From positions 992,001 to 1,056,000 of the forward strand of contig NZ_CP026103.1 of NCBI RefSeq assembly GCF_002902945.1: 64,000 nucleotides of DNA, in the 5' to 3' direction. The position numbers and the translations under genes are program-made. This DNA comes from Paraburkholderia caribensis. GTDB lineage: Bacteria; Pseudomonadota; Gammaproteobacteria; Burkholderiales; Burkholderiaceae. This document shows positions 53,099 through 61,817 of the stretch, piece by piece; the first letter of the stretch is position 1, and each line of letters opens with the position of its first letter. The notes beneath the pieces are model-generated. The model was not told the origin of the DNA. It was given only the letters and a program-made list of their open reading frames with translations, and ran no database searches.

Positions 53099-53311
53099 GC
53101 CTATGCGGTGCGGGGACGTCTGTTTCGATACACATCAACGCAGGGCGCTGCGCGTTGCGTTGTTGGAAAGGCGACCCGGAACGGGGACTTCCTCAATAAA
53201 AACCGTTGGCCCGTGGGCCGTGCGAATTGAGGTGCCTCAGCCAACGTGTGGCCGATTCGAGTGATGCCGCCAAGGGGAGTCCGGGAGTCCGTGAGCTTAT
53301 GATCGGGAAAC

Positions 53312-54130
53312 TCAAACGGACATGGCGACCTTGGCGACCATGCCGACGGCAATGAGTCCAGCGACGAGCGCGAAGCCCTGTTGCAGCCTGTTAGCGCTCA
53401 TCCGGCTGGCGACGAGCCGCCCGGCCAGCATGCCGCCTAATGCGCCCGCAGCGAACGGCGCGCCCACTGGCCAGTTCATGTGACCTGAAATCGCCGTCGA
53501 GATGACGCCAGACGCGGACACAAGCGTGATGACCGCGAGCGATGTCGCCATGATTGTCGGCACCGGCGCATTGGTCGCTTTCCTCAGCGCAGGGACAACG
53601 ACGAAACCTCCGCCCACGCCGAGCAGGCCGGACAGGAAACCCGCGCCGATACCCGCGAAGGCGAGTGCGCGCGTGCAGGCCGACGTCCATACGAAGCGGC
53701 CTGTGCCGCTATTGAGCTGGCATGGTTGTAAAGCCGCACCGCTGCGAACTTCGTGAGGCGTGCCGGTGGTAGCCTGTCGGAACATCCGGAGCGCGACGTA
53801 CGCCAGCACGCCGGCAAAGACGAGTGTGAGCGGTCCGTTCGGCAGCCGATGGGCAAGCCACAGGCCGACGGGCGAAAACGCCGTACCGGTTACGGCCATC
53901 AGCGCCGCGGCGCGGTACCGGACGATGCGGGCCTGCAGCCCCATCAATGCGCCGAGCGCGGCGGAGACGCCTACAGCCAACAGCGCGATGGGCGCGGCCT
54001 CGGCAATGTTCAGATGCAGCACAAACAGCAGCAAGGGCACTGCGAGGATGGCTCCGCCTGCACCCGTGAGCGCGAGGATGAGGCCGACGACAAGACCGAG
54101 TGCGGCGCTGCTGGCAATCACGTGTTCCAT
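53312..54130 (-). CDS. TauE/SafE-family sulfite/anion exporter
   Basis: A 272-residue inner-membrane protein of the TauE/SafE family, 8 hydrophobic segments in two repeats with the Gly-rich motif LTGAGGAILAVPLL in the first and GLLGVGGGFVVVPAL in the second. Members export sulfite or related sulfur anions. Last gene of the minus-strand sulfur operon (regulator, two YeeE/YedE proteins, TauE), 56 nt after the YeeE gene. Confidence 0.9.
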   Translation of the reverse strand: MEHVIASSAALGLVVGLILALTGAGGAILAVPLLLFVLHLNIAEAAPIALLAVGVSAALGALMGLQARIVRYRAAALMAVTGTAFSPVGLWLAHRLPNGPLTLVFAGVLAYVALRMFRQATTGTPHEVRSGAALQPCQLNSGTGRFVWTSACTRALAFAGIGAGFLSGLLGVGGGFVVVPALRKATNAPVPTIMATSLAVITLVSASGVISTAISGHMNWPVGAPFAAGALGGMLAGRLVASRMSANRLQQGFALVAGLIAVGMVAKVAMSV

Positions 54131-54186
54131 CGAACAACCTTTCTCTGTTCAACTGCGAGTCTTTCGCGGATAGTGCAGATTGCCGC

Positions 54187-54642
54187 TCACGCGTGCTGCG
54201 TTGCGGCTTTCGCCCGCTCGATCAGTTCGAAAACGGCCATGCCGGCAACCATTGCCGCCACGAAACCGACAGCCTTGGGATAGCCCGCGCCCAGCGCGAC
54301 AAGCGCGGGACCCGGGCAGAAACCGGCGAGACCCCAGCCGATACCGAAGGCGGCGCTACCAAGTACCAGCCTCGGCGTGATGGCCGTGCTGACGGGAAGT
54401 TGCATCGGCAATCCAAGGAATGACCTGTCATGGCGTCTGGCTGCGAAAAATGCAAGCGAACCGACCGCGATGGCGCCAGCCATTACAAAGGCGAGTGACG
54501 GGTCCCACCGGCCAGTCAGATCGAGGAAACTCAACACCTTCGCCGGGTTTGCCATGCCAGAGACCATCAGGCCAACCCCGAAAAGCAGGCCAGCGAGCAA
54601 TGCTGTAACGGGTGCGATAAGCGTTGTTTTGACGTCCGCCAT
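54187..54642 (-). CDS. YeeE/YedE-family protein (short, DUF6691 type)
   Basis: A 151-residue membrane protein with about four helices and the family motif GLAGFCPGPALVALG, whose Cys lies in the sulfur-compound path of YeeE/YedE transporters. The start at 54642 follows GGAGG; a longer frame to 54672 lacks support. It overlaps almost exactly with the end of the partner gene (1-nt gap). Two half-size proteins of this kind (PmpA/PmpB in BigR operons) probably form one transporter for thiosulfate, sulfide or persulfide species. Confidence 0.9.
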   Translation of the reverse strand: MADVKTTLIAPVTALLAGLLFGVGLMVSGMANPAKVLSFLDLTGRWDPSLAFVMAGAIAVGSLAFFAARRHDRSFLGLPMQLPVSTAITPRLVLGSAAFGIGWGLAGFCPGPALVALGAGYPKAVGFVAAMVAGMAVFELIERAKAATQHA

Positions 54643-54643
54643 A

Positions 54644-55078
54644 TCAGCCTCCGAGCAGGTGACGTTGTACAAAGACAGTCAGAAACCCGGTAGCCATGAA
54701 GGTTGCGGTAGCGACGAGCGAGCGCACAGATCCCCGGGAGAGACCACAAACGCCGTGGCCGCTAGTGCAGCCGCTGGCATAGCGGGTGCCGATACCGACC
54801 AGAAACCCGGCTGCAAGGATCGCGCCCCAGCTCGCCTCGATTTCCGCCTGCGCAGACTTGCCCAACAGTCCCGCGATGACGGGCGCGCCTACGAGCCCCA
54901 CCAGAAACGCGAGACGCCAGTCGACGTCATCGCGCGGCCAGTTCAGCAGGCCGCCGAATATGCCGCTGATTCCTGCGATGCGTCCGTTGAACAGTATCAG
55001 CACGGCAGCCGCGGCTCCGATCACAAGCCCGCCTGTTAGCGAGAAGCCCGGTGTGAAATTTCCTGGGTCAATCAGCAT
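54644..55078 (-). CDS. YeeE/YedE-family protein
   Basis: A 144-residue membrane protein, partner of the preceding half-transporter. Helices near 15-35, 50-75, 85-105 and 120-140, with the Cys-bearing signature [17 protein letters not shown]. It lies 11 nt after the ArsR-type regulator gene and should be cotranscribed. Confidence 0.92.
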   Translation of the reverse strand: MLIDPGNFTPGFSLTGGLVIGAAAAVLILFNGRIAGISGIFGGLLNWPRDDVDWRLAFLVGLVGAPVIAGLLGKSAQAEIEASWGAILAAGFLVGIGTRYASGCTSGHGVCGLSRGSVRSLVATATFMATGFLTVFVQRHLLGG

Positions 55079-55089
55079 GATGCGCCTCC

Positions 55090-55410
55090 TTACTGCTTCG
55101 GGCAGAACTGTTCATAAAGTACGGCCATCACGGCGAGCGCCTGCGGACTCGCCACCGAATAGAAGATGTTCTTGCCTTCCCTGCGAGTAGCGACCAGGTC
55201 GTTTTCCCGCAATACGCCCAGTTGCTGCGACAGCGTGGGCTGACGGATACCGAGTTGCTCCTCGAGTTCGCCGACGGACAACTCGCCTTGCGAAAGCTGG
55301 CACATCAGCAGAAGGCGATCGGGATTGGCGAGCACCTTGAGCAGGACGCATGCATCTGCTGCGCCGGCCTGCATGGTGGCGAGATCGATGGTGAGACGAG
55401 GTTTTTTCAT
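55090..55410 (-). CDS. ArsR-family transcriptional repressor (BigR/SqrR-like)
   Basis: A 106-residue winged-helix regulator. The helix-turn-helix reads LSVGELEEQLGIRQPTLSQQLGVLRENDLV. Two Cys lie at positions typical of persulfide sensors of this group: the first in ADACVLLKVLANP and the second in MCQLSQGELS, plus one near the C-terminus (FCPKQ). In BigR and SqrR paired cysteines form a tri- or tetrasulfide bridge that releases DNA. It faces the persulfide dioxygenase gene across an 84-bp gap containing a large dyad. It should repress both transcripts until sulfide rises. Confidence 0.9.
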   Translation of the reverse strand: MKKPRLTIDLATMQAGAADACVLLKVLANPDRLLLMCQLSQGELSVGELEEQLGIRQPTLSQQLGVLRENDLVATRREGKNIFYSVASPQALAVMAVLYEQFCPKQ

Positions 55411-55420
55411 AAGTGATGTT

Positions 55421-55457
55421 CAATCTATATCAACACAGTATATTGAAAAATAGATTG
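55421..55457. promoter_or_regulatory. Operator candidate for the BigR-like repressor
   Basis: Arms CAATCTAT (55421-55428) and ATAGATTG (55450-55457) form a perfect inverted repeat across 21 bp, with weaker inner symmetry (TATCAA / TATTGA). The AT-rich stretch lies between the divergent regulator and dioxygenase genes, where a shared operator is expected. Confidence 0.7.
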
Positions 55458-55494
55458 TATGTGAATAGAATGTTTTCATTCTTGGAGATTAGAC

Positions 55495-56355
55495 ATGCAC
55501 CCGACCATTCATCCTTTCTTTGACCGCGCCACCTGGACTGTGACCTACGTGGTGTTTGCGGGGGACCATGCCGGGTGCGCCATCATCGACCCGGTGCTGG
55601 ACTACGATCCCAAGGCTGGGCGGACGTCGACAGACAGTGCCGACAAGGTGATCGCTTTCGTGCGTGAGCATGCGCTGCACGTCGAATGGATCCTGGAAAC
55701 GCACGCCCACGCCGACCATCTTTCCGCTGCCGCATATCTCAAGCGGGAACTGGGTGGTCGCATCGCGATTGGCCAGCACATCCGGCGCGTGCAGGGGGTA
55801 TTCAAGTCGCTATTTAACCTCGAGCCGGCTTTCCGTCTGGACGGCTCGCAATTCGACCACCTTTTCGAGGACGGCGAGACGTTTGCCATTGGAGAGTTGA
55901 CGGGCAGGGCGATGCATGTGCCAGGGCACACGCCGGCCGACATGGCGTACCAGATCGGGGACGCCGTGTTTGTCGGGGACACGCTTTTCATGCCCGACGT
56001 CGGCACCGCGCGGTGCGACTTTCCAGGCGGTGATGCGCATGAACTGTATCGCTCGATCCGCAAGCTGCTGGCCCTGCCGGCCGACATGCGGCTATTCATG
56101 TGCCATGACTACCCGCCCGAGGGACGCGGGCCTGCATGGGAAACGACGGTCCGCGCACAGCGGGAACGCAACATCCACGTGCACGACGGTGTAAGCGAAG
56201 AGCAGTTCGTCGCCATGCGCCAGGCACGCGATGCGACCCTCGCGATGCCGACGCTGATCCTGCCCGCGGTGCAAGTCAATGTTCGCGCGGGTGAGTTTCC
56301 GCCACCAGAGGCGAACGGAGTGCGGTACCTCAAGATCCCTCTGAATGCTGTCTGA
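55495..56355 (+). CDS. Persulfide dioxygenase-like metallo-beta-lactamase-fold enzyme (Blh/ETHE1 type)
   Basis: A 286-residue cytoplasmic enzyme. The metal motif is THAHADHL, followed by HVPGHTPAD, a later Asp in VGDTLFM, and a His in MCHDYPP, the mononuclear iron site of ETHE1-like enzymes. They oxidise glutathione persulfide to sulfite with oxygen. GGAG precedes the ATG. It forms an operon with the sulfurtransferase-SQR fusion gene (83-nt gap) and is divergent from the BigR-like repressor. The sulfite formed could leave through TauE. Confidence 0.92.
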   Translation: MHPTIHPFFDRATWTVTYVVFAGDHAGCAIIDPVLDYDPKAGRTSTDSADKVIAFVREHALHVEWILETHAHADHLSAAAYLKRELGGRIAIGQHIRRVQGVFKSLFNLEPAFRLDGSQFDHLFEDGETFAIGELTGRAMHVPGHTPADMAYQIGDAVFVGDTLFMPDVGTARCDFPGGDAHELYRSIRKLLALPADMRLFMCHDYPPEGRGPAWETTVRAQRERNIHVHDGVSEEQFVAMRQARDATLAMPTLILPAVQVNVRAGEFPPPEANGVRYLKIPLNAV

Positions 56356-56438
56356 CGCACCACAGATCGTGCGCGTCCGTCAGGTGAGGGCGCGTCCCGG
56401 TCCGATGTCCACAAATTAACTGTTTCAGGAAGCAGACC

Positions 56439-58109
56439 ATGGATGTACATTCCCTCACTCCAGATGTTTCGGTCTCGCCGCAGATTTCCGTCGCTGACGT
56501 CTCGACGCTACAGACGCTAGGATTCAGATCAATCGTTTCTCATCGGCCGGATGCGGAAGCGCCGGACCAGCCTAACTTCGAGGAAATCGCGCAGGCGGCA
56601 AAGGCCGTCGGTCTGAAGGCAGTTCATCAGCCGGTGCCCGCAGGCCAAGCCTCAGATAGGCAGGCGGCCGACTTTGCAGCGCTTCTCGCGGAACTACCCA
56701 AGCCGGTGCTGGCGTATTGCCGCACGGGTACGCGGTCCGCGACGTTGTGGGCGCTGTCACAAGCTAACACGCTGAGCGTGGCGGAAATTGAGCGAACGAC
56801 GGCGAAGGCGGGCTACGAACTCAAGGCAGTGATGCGGCGTATTGCCAATGCTGGAAAAGTAGCGCCCGGCGTTGTCGAAGCAGAACATACTGTGGTGATT
56901 GTCGGTGGCGGTGCAGCCGGTATTGCCGTGGCCTCGAGCCTGCGCGCCCGCGATCCTTCACTGGATATCGCGATTATCGATCCCGCCGACGTGCACTATT
57001 ATCAGCCCGGCTGGACGCTCGTGGGAGCGGGAGTATTCGACTCGGGGGACACCGCGCGCACGATGGCGTCGCGTGTGCCGCGCGGCGTGCGTTGGCTCAA
57101 AGCCGCGGTGGTGGCATTCGAACCGGACAGTCACGCGGTGGTGCTTGAGGGGTGCCGGAGAGTGCGTTATCAGCGGCTCGTCGTTTGCCCGGGCATCAAG
57201 GTTGACTGGCACGGTGTCGAGGGCCTCGTCGAGACAATGGGGCAAAACGGCGTGACGTCGAACTACCATTTCGACCTCGCGCCGTATACTGCGGAACTTG
57301 TCAAGACGCTCCGCGGTGGCAAAGCATTGTTTACGCAGCCGCCGATGCCAATCAAATGTGCCGGCGCCCCGCAGAAAGCCATGTATCTCTCGTGCGATAC
57401 GTGGCGCAGGAACGGTACCTTGCACAACACGCAGGTGCAGTTCTTCAGCGCGGGCACGGCGCTGTTCGGCGTGCCTGACTACGTACCGGCATTGATGAAG
57501 TATGTGGAAGCGTACGGCGTTGACCTGCGTTTTGGCCATACATTGAGGAGTGTCGATGGTCCTCGGCGGCGCGCCGTATTCGAACGCGTGTTGCCTGACG
57601 GCAGCAGGGAAACAGTCGAAACCGACTTTGACATGATTCATGTGGTGCCGCCGCAGACTGCCCCGGATTTTGTCCGCGCAAGTCCGCTTGCCGACGTTGC
57701 TGGCTGGATAGATATTGACGCCAGCACGTTGCGCCACAAGCGGTATGAGCACATCTATGCGCTGGGCGATGCCACCAGCACAACGAATGCCAAGACGGCG
57801 GCAGCTGCGCGCAAACAGGCACCCGTCGTTGCCCATAACGTGCTGGCGAGTCTCGGTCGCGCCAGCGGATTGGCGACTTACGATGGCTACGGTTCGTGCC
57901 CGCTCACGGTCGAGCGGGGTAAGGTGGTACTGGCCGAGTTTCTTTATGGCGGCATGGTCGCGCCCAGTTTTCCCGCGTGGCTGCTCGACGGCACACGACC
58001 GTCGCGTCTTGCCTGGTTTCTCAAGGAGCGGATTCTGCCGCCGCTCTACTGGGACGGCATGCTCAAGGGGCGCGAATGGCTGGCGCGACCCGTACTTGAT
58101 GATAGATAA
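56439..58109 (+). CDS. Sulfurtransferase (DUF442) - sulfide:quinone oxidoreductase fusion
   Basis: A 556-residue two-domain protein. Residues 1-110 are a DUF442/TIGR01244 domain with the rhodanese-like loop CRTGTR (Cys94-Arg99). Residues ~145-545 are a flavoprotein of the sulfide:quinone oxidoreductase family: HTVVIVGGGAAGIAVAS (FAD), HYYQPGWTLVG, and the two redox cysteines in VVCPGIKVD and IKCAGAPQKAMYL, as in type II SQR. In other bacteria the DUF442 domain is usually fused to the dioxygenase (Blh) rather than to SQR. The combined enzyme could oxidise sulfide at the membrane and pass the sulfane sulfur within one chain. Confidence 0.92.
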   Translation: MDVHSLTPDVSVSPQISVADVSTLQTLGFRSIVSHRPDAEAPDQPNFEEIAQAAKAVGLKAVHQPVPAGQASDRQAADFAALLAELPKPVLAYCRTGTRSATLWALSQANTLSVAEIERTTAKAGYELKAVMRRIANAGKVAPGVVEAEHTVVIVGGGAAGIAVASSLRARDPSLDIAIIDPADVHYYQPGWTLVGAGVFDSGDTARTMASRVPRGVRWLKAAVVAFEPDSHAVVLEGCRRVRYQRLVVCPGIKVDWHGVEGLVETMGQNGVTSNYHFDLAPYTAELVKTLRGGKALFTQPPMPIKCAGAPQKAMYLSCDTWRRNGTLHNTQVQFFSAGTALFGVPDYVPALMKYVEAYGVDLRFGHTLRSVDGPRRRAVFERVLPDGSRETVETDFDMIHVVPPQTAPDFVRASPLADVAGWIDIDASTLRHKRYEHIYALGDATSTTNAKTAAAARKQAPVVAHNVLASLGRASGLATYDGYGSCPLTVERGKVVLAEFLYGGMVAPSFPAWLLDGTRPSRLAWFLKERILPPLYWDGMLKGREWLARPVLDDR

Positions 58110-58535
58110 CGCGATGGAAAGAAACTGTCCGATGCGAAGAATCGCGGCAGCATCGCGGTCAATGCCGAATCGGGCCTGGCCCACTGCCGCAAGTAACCGT
58201 GTGAACAATCAAGGAAGGTGCCGTGGTCAGCCTGAACGGAAAACAAGCTCCGCCGGGTCTCTAAGGAGCCGACGGTCGAAAGCTGCTTTCGCACTGTCGA
58301 AATCGTCATCAGCGTTGCCATTACTTCGGTTAACTGAATTTGCTATCCTCGGGCTTTGAATTATCAGAGGAGCTCGCCGAAGATCGCTGCGCGTGACCGC
58401 GGGTACTCTTGCCATGCCGAGAGCGAAAATGACGGTCACCTTGAAAAAGGCGGCAAGCAGCCATTGCGATTTTCTGAATGCAGCGCGTGCCAGCGGCTTG
58501 TCAGTCCGAATTGACTTGAGTACGGCGCGGACGAC
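58110..58535. other. Intergenic stretch, nothing recognised
   Basis: These 426 bp between convergent genes (SQR fusion and cytochrome b561) hold only short frames. No FNR box, strong hairpin or family remnant was seen. Confidence 0.6.
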
Positions 58536-59099
58536 TCAACCTCGATCACTTGTTGGCATCTTCTGCTCGACACGCCTGGGCAAAGGCAGGATTCGGGGAA
58601 GAATGTTTTCCGACTTGAGTACCCGGTGCGCGACCACCCCCAACACGTGGAACCCGACGAGTGCAGCCAGTCCGTAGGCCGTCAGCGCATGCAGCTCCCC
58701 CAACCAGTGCGACAGCTCGCGGCTTTTTGATACTAGCGTTGGCAGCGAGACGAGGCCGAAGCAACTTGCCACGTGTCCGGCCGCATTGGTCTTCAGCCAA
58801 CCGAGCAGCGGAATGACGAGCATCAACACGTAGAGCAGGTGATGAACGGCCTTCTCGGCGAGGTAAGCCGGCGTGCCGGCCCGGTTGGTCGACGGCGGCA
58901 GCCGACGCCGCATCCGAAACCGGTTCGCGACGCGGACCGAGACCAGAAAGAGGATGACGATGCCGATCGACTTGTGGAGTGTGAGCAGATCCTCGTTATC
59001 GTCGAGCATCAAGCCGATGATCAGATTGCCAATCAGCGCGAAGGCCAGCAACCAGTGCAGCAAGCTGATCGAGAAGGGGTAGCGGGACGTGTGTTTCAT
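58536..59099 (-). CDS. Cytochrome b561
   Basis: A 187-residue inner-membrane di-haem cytochrome b561 with four helices. Likely haem ligands: His in ISLLHWLLAF, LTLHKSIGIVILF, KAVHHLLYVLMLVIPLLGW and GFHVLGVVAHR. It passes electrons from quinols to a periplasmic acceptor. The next gene upstream encodes a b562-type cytochrome 35 bp away, which may be that acceptor. Confidence 0.92.
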   Translation of the reverse strand: MKHTSRYPFSISLLHWLLAFALIGNLIIGLMLDDNEDLLTLHKSIGIVILFLVSVRVANRFRMRRRLPPSTNRAGTPAYLAEKAVHHLLYVLMLVIPLLGWLKTNAAGHVASCFGLVSLPTLVSKSRELSHWLGELHALTAYGLAALVGFHVLGVVAHRVLKSENILPRILPLPRRVEQKMPTSDRG

Positions 59100-59134
59100 G
59101 TACGGGATTCCTGTGCAAACGCGTTTCAGGTTTG

Positions 59135-59515
59135 TCAGCCGAGCAGGTCGTGATAATGCTTCCTGGTACCGTTAATCCGGCGCAATGCGCGCTTGGCGGC
59201 GTCCATGTCGTCTGCCTCGATTGCACGGTCGACCTCGGCCAGTTCCTGCTGCAGCGCCTGCATGCCTTCATCGTAGGTGGATGGGTCGCTGCGATAAGGC
59301 TGACGGCTTGCCCGCTGCGCGTCGCTTTCGAGCCTGGTCACGTAGCCGCGCAGCTCGGGTATCGTGGTGCTGGACATCGCGCCCTGCATGGCCAATTTCA
59401 TGTCCTTCATCAGTGTTTTGATCTCGCCTGCATGGGCCAGCGGCGCGGCCACAAGCAGCGAGACGCACAGCAACGTTCGGAAATGGGGGGGAAACGGCAG
59501 CGTAGCCATGGGCAT
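59135..59515 (-). CDS. Cytochrome b562
   Basis: A 126-residue exported four-helix haem protein. Signal peptide about 1-30 (LLCVSLLVAAPLAHA). The axial Met is expected in IKTLMKDMKLAMQGA near the mature N-terminus and the axial His in NGTRKHYHDLL at the C-terminal end, the arrangement of CybC. It is a soluble periplasmic electron carrier. It is cotranscribed with the cytochrome b561 gene (35-nt gap) and divergent from a two-component system. Confidence 0.88.
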   Translation of the reverse strand: MPMATLPFPPHFRTLLCVSLLVAAPLAHAGEIKTLMKDMKLAMQGAMSSTTIPELRGYVTRLESDAQRASRQPYRSDPSTYDEGMQALQQELAEVDRAIEADDMDAAKRALRRINGTRKHYHDLLG

Positions 59516-59662
59516 TGATCCTGTAAGGACAGTGAATGCCCGGGAGAATAGGCAGGTCAGGTTAACGGATTCTTAACGAGCCGCCATGGCGGCACATGGT
59601 CTTGATACACGTGCGTGTATGCGGTTATCGTTGCCACCGGGAACGAACAGGAGCACGACACC

Positions 59663-60325
59663 ATGCGCGTATTACTCGTCGAGGACGACAGGCTGATTGG
59701 CAGCGGCGTGGAAGACGGCCTGATCGAGGCGGGCATGACGGTCGACTGGGCGTGCGACGGCAAGCACGCGCAACTGGCACTGGAAACCACGCCATATGAC
59801 CTGGTCATACTCGATCTTGGCCTGCCCCGCGTGTCGGGGACCGAACTACTCGACTGGATTCGCAAGCGCCGCGACCATACTCCCGTGCTTGTCATGACTG
59901 CGCGCGACACCGTTGCCGATCGGGTGAGTGGCCTGAGCGCCGGCGCCGATGACTATCTCGGCAAGCCGTTCGACCTGACCGAACTGGTCGCGCGATGTCG
60001 CGCGGTCGTACGGCGCTCGCAGGGCCGCGGCACCGATACGATTGAATACGGCGACCTGCTGGTTGATCCTGAGCGCCTGACGGTCATACGCGGAAGCAAG
60101 CACATCGCGCTCAGTTCGCGCGAGTGCGCACTGCTGGTCGAACTGCTTGCGAATCAGGGCCGTCCTCTTTCTCGCGCGCGTCTCCAGGATAGCCTTTACG
60201 GCTGGAACGAGGAGATCGAAAGCAATGCGATCGAGGTGCATATCTCGAACCTGCGCAAGAAGCTGGGCGCCCAGTTGATCCGGACGATCCGCGGCGTCGG
60301 CTATGTGGTGGAGAAGGCAACGTGA
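59663..60325 (+). CDS. OmpR-family response regulator
   Basis: A 220-residue regulator: receiver domain (acidic pair EDD near residue 7, phospho-acceptor Asp51 in VILDLGLPRVSG) and winged-helix domain (SSRECALLVELLANQG; VHISNLRKKLG). The ATG at 59663 follows AGGAG; the frame opens further upstream but without a ribosome site. Coupled to the kinase gene by TGATG. Divergent from the cytochrome b562-b561 pair, its probable target. Confidence 0.93.
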   Translation: MRVLLVEDDRLIGSGVEDGLIEAGMTVDWACDGKHAQLALETTPYDLVILDLGLPRVSGTELLDWIRKRRDHTPVLVMTARDTVADRVSGLSAGADDYLGKPFDLTELVARCRAVVRRSQGRGTDTIEYGDLLVDPERLTVIRGSKHIALSSRECALLVELLANQGRPLSRARLQDSLYGWNEEIESNAIEVHISNLRKKLGAQLIRTIRGVGYVVEKAT

Positions 60326-61674
60326 TGCGGTCGATCCGGCGACGTCTGACCTTGCTGGTGTTGTCTGCCATCGTACTGGTGTGGTTGTACTCGCTTTATT
60401 CGAGCTATCACCAGGCAATCCATGAAGTCGAGGAATGGGACGAAACACGCGTCGAACAGGTCGCCCATGCGCTGCTCGTGCTCGACGTGCGCGATCTGCC
60501 GGCTTTTGCGGGCGCGAGCCTCGCGCCTCGCGACGACGACGGAGACAACGATGCCTCAATGCGGCTGCTGTATGAGGTGACTGCTGCAGATGGACGGGTG
60601 CTGGCCGCGAGTCCCGGTCTATCGTCGCTTGGCCTGCCGGCACGGCCGGCCCACGCATCCGGCCTGCTACGGGTCGACGATGCGAAGTGGCGTGTCTACG
60701 TGCTCGGCGATACCGCGCGCGGCCGTACCGTGCGAATCTTCCAGCAGCGCATGCATCGCTCGGAGCTCTCCTCGATGGTCGCGCTGCGCATCGCCCGTCC
60801 ACTCGCTTTGGTGTTGCCTGTGCTGGCCATGCTTGTCTGGTTTGCGATCGGCCGCAGCCTGACACCCTTGCGCACACTGTCGGAAGCGATCGAGGCACGA
60901 TCACCCGACAGTCTCGACGCCGTCGCGGACAAAGGCGTTCCAGACGAGGTCTTTCCGCTCGTCGCTGCGCTCAATACGCTGTTGCAACGTCTGCGCCAGT
61001 CGCTGGAGCGCGAGCGCGCTTTTACCGGTGACGCGGCACACGAACTCAAGACCCCGCTCGCCGCCATCAAGGTCCAGGCACAAGTCGCGCTCACTGCGCG
61101 CGATCCGGAACGTCAGCGTCGCGCCATGCAGCGCGTGGTGGAAGCGGTGGACCGGAGCACGCACCTGGCCGATCAGTTGCTCGCGCTGGCGCGGCTCGAG
61201 GAAAGCGCGCCGCTTCCCAGTGCGCGAGTCGATCTCGCGGACATGGCCAAGGCATGCATCGTCGACCAGCATGCCTTTGCGGATCACAAGCAGATTTCGC
61301 TGACGCTGCAGGCCGATGGAGCGACCATCGTGCGTGCGCCGCCCGCGCTGGTGCGCATACTGCTAGACAATCTCGTCGACAATGCAATCAAGTACGGGCA
61401 CGCGCAGGGGCGCGTGGAAATCGCTATCTGGAGCGATCCCGACGCGGTGTTTCTCGAGGTGCGCGACGACGGCCCCGGTGTCGCGCAGGAGAACCTGCCA
61501 CGCCTGCACGATCGTTTCTTTCGTGCAGCGAATCACGTCGAGAAAGGAAGCGGGCTGGGCCTGTCGATCGTCGCACGCATCGTGGCCAAATTGCGCGGGA
61601 AACTGGCGTACACGTCCGGAATTGATGGGAAGGGGTTCGGCGTGTACGTCGCGCTGCCTTTGCATATGCCCTAG
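60325..61674 (+). CDS. Sensor histidine kinase (QseC/TctE type)
   Basis: A 449-residue membrane kinase: helices at about 8-28 and 155-178 around a periplasmic sensor region rich in Asp (RDDDGDNDASM). HisKA with His in DAAHELKTPLAAI, HATPase_c with NLVDNAIKYG and DDGPGVAQE. The ATG at 60325 shares its A with the regulator stop. The acidic periplasmic segment suggests cation sensing. It is a distant paralogue of the kinase at 48131-49477. Confidence 0.92.
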   Translation: MRSIRRRLTLLVLSAIVLVWLYSLYSSYHQAIHEVEEWDETRVEQVAHALLVLDVRDLPAFAGASLAPRDDDGDNDASMRLLYEVTAADGRVLAASPGLSSLGLPARPAHASGLLRVDDAKWRVYVLGDTARGRTVRIFQQRMHRSELSSMVALRIARPLALVLPVLAMLVWFAIGRSLTPLRTLSEAIEARSPDSLDAVADKGVPDEVFPLVAALNTLLQRLRQSLERERAFTGDAAHELKTPLAAIKVQAQVALTARDPERQRRAMQRVVEAVDRSTHLADQLLALARLEESAPLPSARVDLADMAKACIVDQHAFADHKQISLTLQADGATIVRAPPALVRILLDNLVDNAIKYGHAQGRVEIAIWSDPDAVFLEVRDDGPGVAQENLPRLHDRFFRAANHVEKGSGLGLSIVARIVAKLRGKLAYTSGIDGKGFGVYVALPLHMP

Positions 61675-61776
61675 TCGCCGCGTGATATTTTTCAACTCAG
61701 CTTCCTTTCTCTGTTGCAGATGCTGTGGCCCGACATCGTCGTCGGGTCAGTTCGCCCATCGGCGTCGGTACAGGCA

Positions 61777-61817
61777 TTGACACACGTCAAAATGAATCGA
61801 ACTCCCGCAGGCATGAT
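61777..61817 (+). promoter_or_regulatory. FNR/Anr-type promoter before a non-coding stretch
   Basis: Box TTGAC-ACAC-GTCAA at 61777-61790 and CATGAT (61812-61817) 21 bp downstream. The predicted start near 61824 is ~410 bp before the ArsA gene, with no credible ORF between. Confidence 0.65.

Noticed and set aside
56958..58208. 416-codon minus-strand frame
   Set aside because: Antisense shadow of the SQR fusion gene; Arg/His-rich composition with no domain.
59846..60904. 352-codon minus-strand frame
   Set aside because: Antisense to the response regulator and kinase genes; no domain recognised.
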